Source of the DNA: Calothrix brevissima NIES-22
GTDB taxonomy: Bacteria; Cyanobacteriota; Cyanobacteriia; Cyanobacteriales; Nostocaceae
Reading direction: 5' to 3'
DNA length: 64,000 nt
Assembly: GCF_002367995.1 (NCBI RefSeq)
Contig: NZ_AP018207.1
Location: 2,336,691 to 2,400,690, forward strand
This document shows positions 53,135 through 60,783 of the stretch, piece after piece. The notes below the pieces were generated by a model, which saw only the letters and a list, made by a program, of their open reading frames with translations, made no database searches and was not told where the DNA came from. Every line of letters starts with the position of its first letter. Position 1 is the stretch's first letter. A program made the translations under genes and the position numbers.

Positions 53135-53719
53135 CTATCCTAACAATAGGCGATCGCGTAAAATGCCTTGAATGGTTTGGTGTACAATTTCTCTACTCAA
53201 ACTGCCATCGATGCGGATAATTCTTTCGGGAAAAGCTGCGGCTAAATCTGCGTATCCTTGCTGTACGCGCTGGTGAAAAGCGATGGTTTCTTGTTCAATT
53301 CGGTCTAAAGCTGCTTCTGCACCACGTTTGCGCGCCAGTCCGACTTCTACATCCACATCTAACCAGATTGTCAAATCGCTTTGTAAACCCCCAGTAGCAA
53401 TATAATTTAGCTGGTCAATTAAACTCATATTTAACCGCCGACCGTAACCTTGATAGGCAATGGTCGATTCAACATAGCGATCGCATAAAATATATTTACC
53501 CTGGGCTAAATAGGGTTTAAGTTCTTGTTCCACATGTTGCGCTCTATCAGCAGCATATAACAATAGTTCTGTCACTTCTGCGATCGGTTTATGATCAGCC
53601 TTTTCTAACAACAAGCGGCGCAAATCTAAACCTAATTCTGTTCCTCCTGGTTCTCGCGTCAAGACTACAGAAACACCCATATTTTGCAACCAAGCTTGAC
53701 AAAGCTGCATCTGGCTTGT
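53135..53719 (-). CDS. tmk: thymidylate kinase, exon 2
   Basis: This is the 3' part of tmk: 194 residues starting TSQMQLCQAWLQ at 53719 (the second half of the Walker A loop plus the following helix). It includes LTREPGGTELGLDL, DRYVESTIAYQGYGRRL (the DRY-type motif), and the LID region ARKRGAEAALDRIEQE. With exon 1 (16 codons) the spliced enzyme would be 210 residues, the usual length. The enzyme phosphorylates dTMP to dTDP and is essential. The open frame runs 35 codons further upstream through intron domains V and VI, but those codons are intron RNA. Confidence 0.92.
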   Translation of the reverse strand, partial: TSQMQLCQAWLQNMGVSVVLTREPGGTELGLDLRRLLLEKADHKPIAEVTELLLYAADRAQHVEQELKPYLAQGKYILCDRYVESTIAYQGYGRRLNMSLIDQLNYIATGGLQSDLTIWLDVDVEVGLARKRGAEAALDRIEQETIAFHQRVQQGYADLAAAFPERIIRIDGSLSREIVHQTIQGILRDRLLLG

Positions 53720-53760
53720 ATTAAACTCAGCGAAATTGTCACCAATTCCACTGGTCTTCA

Positions 53761-53794
53761 AAACCGGACGTGAAACTTTCGCTTCATCCGGCTC
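53761..53794 (-). ncRNA. group II intron domain V
   Basis: A 34-nt catalytic hairpin that on the minus strand begins GAGCCGGATGAAGCGAAAG and ends CACGTCCGGTTT. It carries the consensus AGC-like start, a GAAA tetraloop and the bulge seen in domain V of this class. It is the most conserved part of the ribozyme and fixes the 3' end of the intron. Confidence 0.93.
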
Positions 53795-53814
53795 CTCAGT
53801 GACTTGGCGTTTTG

Positions 53815-55530
53815 TCATACGCACCTCAGACTACCATCGTTGGCTGTCTTTGTGTCGTGGCAATGCCTGTGCAGGATTTGAAGATTGTTGTAGTCATCCT
53901 TTCCACCTTGCGATTTCGGGATGATATGGTCAATTTCCAGCACATCGCTTTCGCGGAAGTATAGTTTGCAGTGGGCACATTTCCCTTTTTGCTTTTTCAG
54001 GAGTTTTGTTATCCTGGTGGGCATTTCTGGGCTGTTTCCCATTCTTGTACTCCAGTAAACTAGGTTTCCATTGTATGGAGATGCTTCGCCTTGAACTTTA
54101 ACATGACGGATAATTGGGGTAGTGTCATGTCTGAGTAGGTGACAATATTCCTCTCCGTGTTTGGTTGCGAAAACCCAGCTAAAGCTGCCTATGGGTATCC
54201 AGTATTTTTTGAGTACCCATTCCGCACTTTTCTTTCGATGTCGGCGGTTCGCCCAAGCTCTTAGCTTCAGGTACATGAGGTTGTCAATATCCGCGTAAGT
54301 GTCCTTACTTACTACGGTCGCATAGTAATTCGCCCATCCCCTAATAATCGGGTTTAGTTTATTAATCAGTGCCTCTTGAGGTGCTGATTTATGGCTTTCA
54401 ATAATACTAGCGATTTGGTCATAATGTACCTTTTGCTTTTCCTTGCTTGGAGTAATGATTGTTTTAAAGCCAAGTTTAGAGTGTGTTTTGCCTACGGCGA
54501 ACTGCCGGATGTTGAAACCAAGAAAGTCGAATCCTGGCTCTTCTCCCAGATACTTGTTGAGAGTATGGGTTAGTCTTGTTTTGCTTGGCTTTAATTCCAA
54601 ACCCATGTCATGTAACCATTCCGAGATAATTTCTCGACATCTTTGGACTACGGTTATGTCTTCATGAAGAATCACGAAGTCATCGGCGTAGCGAATTAGG
54701 CTGAGGGAGTATCTTTTGTCCCTTTTGCTTTGTTGCCGTCCGTAGGTATTTTTCATATCTAACGTTTCGGCAAATTGTTTAATTCGCTCTTCCATTCCGT
54801 GGAGGGCTATATTTGCCAATAATGGAGAAATTACTCCCCCTTGTGGCGTTCCAAGAGATGTTGGAAACAACTGCTCGGAATCTATAACACCTGCCTTTAA
54901 CCATGCCCGGATTTGTCGGCGTAGGCTAGGGAAGGTATTTAATTTTCTCAGCAGTGCTTTATGGTTAATGCGGTCGAAGCATTTGGCGATGTCGGCATCC
55001 AAAACAAATTTGGGTTTTCTACCAATTGCATTAAAGATTGCTTCAACAGCATCATGACACGAGCGTCCAGGTCTGAACCCGTATGAGTTAGGTTCAAATC
55101 GTGCTTCCCATTCTGGTTCAAGAGCCATCTTGACAAGTGCTTGCAAGGAGCGGTCGTTCATTGTAGGTATTCCCAAAGGTCGTTTTTCGTCTTTACCAGG
55201 TTTTGGAATCCATACTCGTCTGGTAGGTTTGACCTTTGTTCCCAGTTGTATTTTCTCAATTAGCTCCAGACGTTGCTTTGGGGTCAGTGATTTAACACCA
55301 TCCACACCTGCCGTCTTTTTGCCTTGATTATCCTGGGTAACTCTACGAACCGCTAAAGCCTTGGCGTACCAGGACTTCATTAACAGCTTTTGGAGTCTGC
55401 GAAATGTTTTTACATCACCACGCTTCGAGGCTTGATAAATTCTCTTTTGGAGCTTATACACCCGACGCTCTAGCTTTCGCCAGTTAATCTTGTGCCATTC
55501 CACCGTAGTCTTGAAACTCGTCTTAGACAT
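53815..55530 (-). CDS. group II intron-encoded RT/maturase with HNH domain
   Basis: The 571-residue protein has the reverse transcriptase domain: LGIPTMNDRSLQALVKMAL, GFRPGRSCHDAVEAI, GTPQGGVISPLLANI, and the active site YADDF (YADD at 281-284). The X/maturase region (about 400-480, NPIIRGWANYY) and a C-terminal HNH nuclease follow: CAHC at 518-521, then VLEIDHIIPKSQGGKDDYNN, with a final CH. It supports both splicing and target-primed retrohoming. All motifs are intact, so the intron is likely active or recent. The start is ATG 55530. Confidence 0.93.
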   Translation of the reverse strand: MSKTSFKTTVEWHKINWRKLERRVYKLQKRIYQASKRGDVKTFRRLQKLLMKSWYAKALAVRRVTQDNQGKKTAGVDGVKSLTPKQRLELIEKIQLGTKVKPTRRVWIPKPGKDEKRPLGIPTMNDRSLQALVKMALEPEWEARFEPNSYGFRPGRSCHDAVEAIFNAIGRKPKFVLDADIAKCFDRINHKALLRKLNTFPSLRRQIRAWLKAGVIDSEQLFPTSLGTPQGGVISPLLANIALHGMEERIKQFAETLDMKNTYGRQQSKRDKRYSLSLIRYADDFVILHEDITVVQRCREIISEWLHDMGLELKPSKTRLTHTLNKYLGEEPGFDFLGFNIRQFAVGKTHSKLGFKTIITPSKEKQKVHYDQIASIIESHKSAPQEALINKLNPIIRGWANYYATVVSKDTYADIDNLMYLKLRAWANRRHRKKSAEWVLKKYWIPIGSFSWVFATKHGEEYCHLLRHDTTPIIRHVKVQGEASPYNGNLVYWSTRMGNSPEMPTRITKLLKKQKGKCAHCKLYFRESDVLEIDHIIPKSQGGKDDYNNLQILHRHCHDTKTANDGSLRCV

Positions 55531-56115
55531 TTTAACCCTTTACTTGAGACTTTATCTTCCAAATCACCGTGAATCTGTCTGCATATCCTGGGCATTACCC
55601 CAGGCATTCGCTTCTGACTCAATCTTTCCTGCTCGCAGTATCCGGTTAGCACCTACTCAGGACATCGACCTTCCTGAGAACATACGAGAGGTTACTTCGT
55701 TCCGAATGACCATACTATGTACCTTTAGAGCGACGCTATTCGCCGGGTTTATCGGAAGTGCAAGTTGGTCGAGGAAAAAACCGCCAACTCCTTATCCTTT
55801 GCCTTTTGGCTTCAGCGTATCAGCCTTATTTCGCTGATTAGGTTTAACGACGATTCAGGCACGTCTTCAAGCTGTTGCTTTACTCATGGGTACTTTGCTC
55901 GGCGGGTACTGAGGGATTGGGCTTTCAGTACTTTCGCTTTTCATCCCCGCTTCAGGCGTTGATGGCTAGTCTCGAACCTGGGGGAAGTGCTTTCACCGTT
56001 GCACCTACGGGGTAGGTTTCACACCTACATGGTCATTCAGTTATCAAGGTTCAGTACCTTGCGGCTAATCCTCCAAAACCCTTACGGGTTGTGGTTTCTA
56101 GCCAACGAATCGCAC

Positions 56116-56163
56116 CTTTCCGCAGCCTTCCACCCCTTCAAATACAATTAATTTCCCACCCAT
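56116..56163 (-). CDS. tmk: thymidylate kinase, exon 1
   Basis: A 16-codon exon: MGGKLIVFEGVEGCGK, read from ATG 56163-56161 to AAG 56118-56116. It is the first beta strand plus most of the Walker A loop. The intron follows directly after K16, and exon 2 resumes with T17-S18, restoring GVEGCGKTS. This exon is too short to be seen by ORF-length filters. Confidence 0.93.
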
Positions 56164-56282
56164 GCTGTTAATAAACTTTTTTGCTGACTTTTATTACGCT
56201 AACAGCTTCTAAGTACTTTTGCTCTCGGATAAATGGGAACTCTAGATAGTGAAAGAACTAGATTATTCCCAAGTCTGTCATC

Positions 56283-56513
56283 ATGTCTAATTGCGATCGC
56301 GATCCTGTTAACCCATCTTTTCATGGAAACTTAACTAGAAGTTTAAGTTCACTGGAAACTTGGGGATTTGGTCTTACAGGTCATATCCTATGGATAACAG
56401 TAATTCCAGCAATTCATGCAGCTTTAGGTTCTCAAGCTATTTTTGTTTGGATTCCTGCTGTTTTGTGCGGAATGTTATTTAACTATCAAATGCAACATTT
56501 AGGATTTCACTGA
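56283..56513 (+). pseudogene. N-terminal fragment of an amino-acid permease-sensor kinase gene
   Basis: The 76-codon frame reads LSSLETWGFGLTGHILWITV and PAIHAALGSQAIFVWIPAVL, the start of a permease of the APC type found fused to PAS and kinase domains in other cyanobacteria. It ends with a stop at 56513, shortly after QMQHLG. The continuation is in a different frame 17 bp later, from LNLLAAAKP. Several hundred codons that should lie between are missing, so the gene has been internally deleted and frameshifted. Confidence 0.75.
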
Positions 56514-56529
56514 TAGTACTTTTTTAAAC

Positions 56530-58500
56530 TTGTTAGCTGCTGCCAAACCTTTCTGGGGAAATGCAGCTGCCTTAATTATCACTTTTTTAATCACAGCTTC
56601 TTGTCTATTAGCTTGTGCAACTGTTGTTTCTAATTGCCCGAGAATATTGTATCAATTATCACATGATAAATACCTCTCACCTGTGTTTGGTGTAGTATCC
56701 CGTTGGGGTGTATTTGGCCCTGGATTAGCATTGACACTAATACTTAGCCTTGGCTGGTTAATTTGGGGAAATGTCGCTGCAATCGTTGTTATTGGTAACA
56801 TCGGCTGGTTTATCTCGATTATGGCGGTACATTTAGGAATCTGGCTACAACGAGACAAGCCAGAAGTTTTATTTCCTCGAATTACATTAGTTATTTTGCT
56901 GGTAGAAGTTGTCATTCTCTTCGTTGGTGGACTGGCTTGGGGATGGCGAGAATTTTTGCTGGGTTTATTTCTTCCCATTGGAATTATAGGTATTGATACC
57001 ACAATCAGCCGGATGGCTTTTCCAGCTTTCCGTCCTCATTGGTGGATAGAACGTAAGCGATCGCGTCCGGTAATAATTATCAAAGATTCAGTTATGCTTC
57101 AGGTAAGCATCCTGATATTTCTGTTGTGTGGCGCAGTCGCAGTTGGCTGGCTATTTGGTTTTCAGCTAAATCAAACGACAAATAGCGAAGGCGAAAATTT
57201 ATTTGTTGTCTTGCTGATGACGATTGCTTTTGTCGGAGTTGCGATCGCCTGTTGGACAAGTTTACCCCAAGTAGTGGCGATCGCTGAAGCCAGAGAAGCT
57301 GCCGAACATCTATTTACAATTGCTCAAGATGCTATTCTCGTGACAGATGAACAAGGGATTATCAACCAAGCAAACCCCGCCACAGAATTATTATTTAATA
57401 TTCATCCATCTAATTTGTTAGGAAAACACCTCAACAAATTACTACCGGAATTAGCTGTAAATCCCCAACAATGGGCAAAACGCAGCGAACAAACTTTTAC
57501 CCACAACGCCAATAGCAAAGTTTTAGAAGTAGCAATTTCCGATCGTCCCCATCAACATTTTCGTGAATATGTTGTGATTCTGCACGATATTACCAAGCGT
57601 AAACAAGCAGAAGAAATATTACGCAATTCTGAGGCGCAACTAAAAGTAGAAGCTCAACAATTAGCTAGTCAACTAGTACAAAGTGAAAAAATGTCTAGTT
57701 TAGGCCAGTTAGTAGCCGGAGTCGCCCATGAAATTAATAATCCAGTTAATTTTATCTCTGGGAATATTGCCCCCGCTAATGAATATCTTCAAGACTTACT
57801 GCAATTATTAGCACTTTACCAACAATATTATCCCCAACCTATCCCAGAAATTCAAACTCATGCACAAAAAATTGATATTGAATTTATCATTAGCGATTTA
57901 CCCCGCTTACTCAATTCTATGAAAGTTGGCGCTGATAGAATCACAGAAATTGTGCTTTCTCTGCGCAATTTTTCTCGCCTAGATGAGTCAGACATGAAGT
58001 CAGTAAATATTCATGAAGGTATTGATAGTACTTTAATGATTCTCGCTCATCGCCTCAAAGCTAATGACAAACGTCCAGCAATAAAAGTTATTAAAGAATA
58101 TGATAATCTTCCTTGCATAGAATGCTACCCCGGACAACTTAACCAAGTATTTATGAATATTTTGGCTAATGCTATTGATGCTTTAGAAGATGCATTTTTG
58201 ACGCAAAAACAACTCCAAAATATGCAGATTAATGTTAAAACTTTATTAACAATCAATCAGCAAGTATTAATTAGAATTAGTGATAATGGTTGGGGAATTC
58301 CTGAAGATTTACACCAGCGATTATTTGAACCTTTTTTCACTACCAAACCCATTGGTAAAGGTACTGGTTTAGGTTTATCTATTAGTTATAAAATTGTCAC
58401 AGAAAAGCATCACGGCAAGTTACATTGTCAATCTGTGCTCGGCAAAGGTACAGAGTTTACAATTGAAATTCCCCTGCATCAAAACCAGATCAACAATTAA
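56530..58500 (+). CDS. truncated permease-PAS-histidine kinase
   Basis: The 656-codon remaining frame starts at TTG in the later half of a permease domain (six or so helices, 1-245). It then has a PAS domain (about 255-360), a coiled linker, and a histidine kinase: H400 in GVAHEINNPVN, N-box NILANAIDAL, G1 DNGWGIP, G2 GKGTGLGLS. The kinase part looks intact. The natural start was lost with the deletion, so the protein may be expressed only from a secondary start, or not at all. The full-length family member would use the permease as an input sensor. Confidence 0.72.
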   Translation: MLAAAKPFWGNAAALIITFLITASCLLACATVVSNCPRILYQLSHDKYLSPVFGVVSRWGVFGPGLALTLILSLGWLIWGNVAAIVVIGNIGWFISIMAVHLGIWLQRDKPEVLFPRITLVILLVEVVILFVGGLAWGWREFLLGLFLPIGIIGIDTTISRMAFPAFRPHWWIERKRSRPVIIIKDSVMLQVSILIFLLCGAVAVGWLFGFQLNQTTNSEGENLFVVLLMTIAFVGVAIACWTSLPQVVAIAEAREAAEHLFTIAQDAILVTDEQGIINQANPATELLFNIHPSNLLGKHLNKLLPELAVNPQQWAKRSEQTFTHNANSKVLEVAISDRPHQHFREYVVILHDITKRKQAEEILRNSEAQLKVEAQQLASQLVQSEKMSSLGQLVAGVAHEINNPVNFISGNIAPANEYLQDLLQLLALYQQYYPQPIPEIQTHAQKIDIEFIISDLPRLLNSMKVGADRITEIVLSLRNFSRLDESDMKSVNIHEGIDSTLMILAHRLKANDKRPAIKVIKEYDNLPCIECYPGQLNQVFMNILANAIDALEDAFLTQKQLQNMQINVKTLLTINQQVLIRISDNGWGIPEDLHQRLFEPFFTTKPIGKGTGLGLSISYKIVTEKHHGKLHCQSVLGKGTEFTIEIPLHQNQINN

Positions 58501-58549
58501 TTGATAACCGCGATCGCATATTAGCGATCGCCTCCAAAAATCTATTATA

Positions 58550-58572
58550 TGGGTTTAGCACCGCTAAACCCA
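58550..58572. repeat. perfect 10-bp hairpin
   Basis: TGGGTTTAGC (58550-58559) and GCTAAACCCA (58563-58572) with an ACC loop, in the gap between the kinase gene and larE. There is no T run, so it is not a classical terminator. Confidence 0.6.
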
Positions 58573-58592
58573 CCAAAAGCTATTGACAACTG

Positions 58593-58693
58593 ATACCAAT
58601 TTCAATAATCTTTGCGACACATCAAAATATTCTAGAGGGCATGGCAGTGCCAGTGCCCCTACAATCTGTCGCATTCTTTTTTCCAATTGGTAT
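58593..58693. mobile_element. 101-bp MITE-like element, copy 2
   Basis: It matches 11295-11395 at 99 of 101 positions, with identical ATACCAATT / AATTGGTAT ends. It lies between the 3' ends of two convergent genes. Such near-identity over 47 kb implies recent movement or a gene-conversion link. Confidence 0.88.
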
Positions 58694-58740
58694 GACAATT
58701 GTACAGACAAGGGTTCATCGCGTCTCTGACTATTGACAAA

Positions 58741-59568
58741 TTAGCCTTTATTTGTAACAGCAATTGGCAAAACCTGATTCAACTTACCACTGCGATAACC
58801 TTCTAAATCTAAGGTTACATAGATAAACCCAAAGTCTTGAAAAGCCGAGACTACCTGCGGTAAATCTGTAGTTAACACAAACTCTTGAATTTGTTCTGGT
58901 GGTAATTCAATCCTGGCTGTATCCCCTTCCGATCGCACCCGCAAATTCTTTAACCCCAGTTTGCGCAAATAAATTTCTGCTCTACCCACACGTTGTAACT
59001 TTGCAACAGTAATCTCCTCACCATAGGGAAAGCGGGAACTCAGACAAGGTTGTGCTGGTTTATCCCACCAAGGTAAACTCAGTTCTTGGGAAAGCTGGCG
59101 GACTTCCATTTTCGTGACACCAACTTCCGCTAAAGGCGATCGCGCACCTCTTTCTTTGGCTGCTTGAATTCCTGGGCGATAATCGTGTAAATCGTCAGCG
59201 TTGACGCCATCCACTACGTAGGGATAACCCAATTCCCTAGCTAAAGGCTTGAGTGTGTCATGCAATTCACTTTTGCAGAAATAACAGCGATTAACAGGAT
59301 TAGAGGTGTAATTAGGATTGTCCATTTCGTTTGTCTGGACAATTTGATGAGGAATCCCAATCGTTGCCGCTTGAATTTTCGCATCTTCCAATTCTTCCGG
59401 CAATAGTGAGGGTGAAACAGCCGTCACAGCCAAAGCGCGATCGCCTAAAACATCATAAGCTATTTTAGCAACCAAAGTACTATCAACACCCCCAGAGTAA
59501 GCAATTAGCGACTGCTCCATTTCTGCAAAGATAGCTTTGAGTTGCGCAAGTTTTTCGGTTATTGTCAT
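58741..59568 (-). CDS. larE: LarE-type sacrificial sulfur transferase
   Basis: The 275-residue PP-loop ATPase has the signature SLIAYSGGVDSTLVAK, NRCYFCKSELHD (the CxxC pair), VDGVNADDLHDYRPG, and the Cys-containing PCLSSRFPYGE. In lactobacilli, LarE donates its cysteine sulfur to make the nickel-pincer cofactor of lactate racemase. No larB, larC or larA is in the window, so its partner or target is unknown. The start ATG 59568 gives MTITEKL. Confidence 0.9.
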   Translation of the reverse strand: MTITEKLAQLKAIFAEMEQSLIAYSGGVDSTLVAKIAYDVLGDRALAVTAVSPSLLPEELEDAKIQAATIGIPHQIVQTNEMDNPNYTSNPVNRCYFCKSELHDTLKPLARELGYPYVVDGVNADDLHDYRPGIQAAKERGARSPLAEVGVTKMEVRQLSQELSLPWWDKPAQPCLSSRFPYGEEITVAKLQRVGRAEIYLRKLGLKNLRVRSEGDTARIELPPEQIQEFVLTTDLPQVVSAFQDFGFIYVTLDLEGYRSGKLNQVLPIAVTNKG

Positions 59569-59648
59569 TTTTCTAGCCCTACCGCAATCCTATAGCACCC
59601 AACAGATTCTATTCTAGATTCTGCCGATTGGTGAATGGAGAATTGGTA

Positions 59649-60416
59649 TTACGCCTCAGAAGTAGGGATTAATGGTGATATCGCTTCTATATTCAAACCT
59701 GTAACCCTCGCCACCTCTTCCACTGTCATCCCACCTGCTAGTAAATTACATGCTGTTTGCAATAACTGCGCCTCTGCTTTATCTGCGCGTTGGCGTTCCT
59801 GTTCTTCAGGGGTTGGTAGTAATTCTCCCTCTAAATTTGCCCAGCGTAACCAAGTCGCCTCAATCCCTTTATAATTTCCTTGCCAACGCTGCAAAGCTAA
59901 CCCTAAAGATTCACTTACCAATTGATTGCGATCGTTTGTAGCTAAAGGTTGGTAAACTCTTTGTTGAATCGAAAAACCTGCCCAATCATCAGGGTTAAAA
60001 GGGTCATACCAAAAATATTCTGGTACACGCATTTGATTTTGATAAATCAGCTTTTTCTCATTCTTGTCTGCGGTAGCTGTACTTTCCGAAAGCAACTCAA
60101 TTACAACATCTGGTGCTTTTCCTTCTTCCCAAACTACCCAACTTTTGCGTTCACCTTTGGGGACACCCAACACCACAAAAAAGTCTGGGCCTTTAAAATC
60201 TTTGTTTCGCATCTGTGCCAGACTGTAGTAAACAAACATATTACCGCCCACAAACCCATCTTCTCGGTGCGATAACCAAGGAATTAAGGCATCTATCAGC
60301 AAGTCCATCTGGGCTTTATGCCTTGCACTTTCCATCGGGACACCATCATCATAGGGCAGTTCTACTTGGGTCGGGGGAATTTCAATCCCAGGCGCAGCTA
60401 GAGTTGTTTCTGACAT
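59649..60416 (-). CDS. Uma2 family (DUF820) putative endonuclease
   Basis: The 255-residue protein has the Uma2 core: DFFVVLGVPKGERKSWVVWEEGKAPDVVIELLSEST (PD, E, S motif), a Lys at KKLIYQNQMRVPEYFWYDPF, and a WQGNYKGIEATWLRW end. A C-terminal coiled segment (EEQERQRADKAEAQLLQ) follows. Its function is not established; the fold is of the PD-(D/E)XK group. It is a paralogue of the protein at 2633-3367 at family level, but the N-terminal parts differ. Confidence 0.85.
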   Translation of the reverse strand: MSETTLAAPGIEIPPTQVELPYDDGVPMESARHKAQMDLLIDALIPWLSHREDGFVGGNMFVYYSLAQMRNKDFKGPDFFVVLGVPKGERKSWVVWEEGKAPDVVIELLSESTATADKNEKKLIYQNQMRVPEYFWYDPFNPDDWAGFSIQQRVYQPLATNDRNQLVSESLGLALQRWQGNYKGIEATWLRWANLEGELLPTPEEQERQRADKAEAQLLQTACNLLAGGMTVEEVARVTGLNIEAISPLIPTSEA

Positions 60417-60783
60417 GGCTGTTCACCAATAGGGTAGCCCGCAGCAAATATGTCTATGGTACTAGATTGTTAATCTAACTTAGTACACAATTTCATTAAT
60501 TCATCGCGAATTGGCTTGGCAAATACTCTGCGAAACTTTACGCTAACCTCCCCGTTCCTTTGCGATTGAAAAAGTTATGAACTTATGCAAAGCGGTACTT
60601 AGTCTATTAAGGTATTTTACCAAAAATTTGGGTCTAGAGACGCTGTCCTTCGCTTGACGGCTTTTTGGTACAATAGTAGAACCAGGCAGGGCATTGTCTG
60701 TTGGGCTAGGTGATGTAAGACGGGCTATGCCTGCTGTTGCTGTTTGAATCCACAATCCCTGAACTTTCTCTTCAGGGAGTATG
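60417..60783. other. intergenic region with a hairpin
   Basis: About 370 bp. A 70-codon minus frame (60543-60755) is unlike any family I know and is rejected. The CTTTGCG and GCGGTACTTAG words are also seen near 18975-19060. It ends with a hairpin TCCCTGAA (60756-60763) / TTCAGGGA (60771-60778) just after the hybrid kinase stop, possibly a transcription end signal. Confidence 0.45.
60756..60778 (-). terminator. hairpin just 3' of the hybrid kinase
   Basis: Perfect 8-bp stem with a 7-nt loop, starting 5 bp beyond the stop codon at 60784. The following sequence has no T run, so termination would be weak or factor-dependent. Confidence 0.4.

Larger units (their letters stand above)
53720..56115 (-). 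mobile_element. group II intron in tmk
   Basis: This 2396-bp intron begins on the minus strand with GTGCG at 56115-56111 (the consensus GUGYG 5' end). It ends with TTTAAT at 53720 (the AY 3' end). Domain V is a 34-nt hairpin (53761-53794) and domain VI follows. A 585-nt ribozyme section (domains I-III) precedes the open reading frame in domain IV. The layout, with RT-X-HNH in the protein, resembles cyanobacterial chloroplast-like introns. It must splice for tmk to work. Confidence 0.93.

Noticed and set aside
53720..53824. Upstream extension of tmk exon 2 to an ATG at 53824
   Set aside because: These codons are intron domains V and VI; the true N-terminus is exon 1 at 56163.
60543..60755. 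70-codon minus-strand frame and a possible small RNA in the same gap
   Set aside because: The frame has no recognisable family. I looked for 6S, SRP and tmRNA features and found none that hold up.
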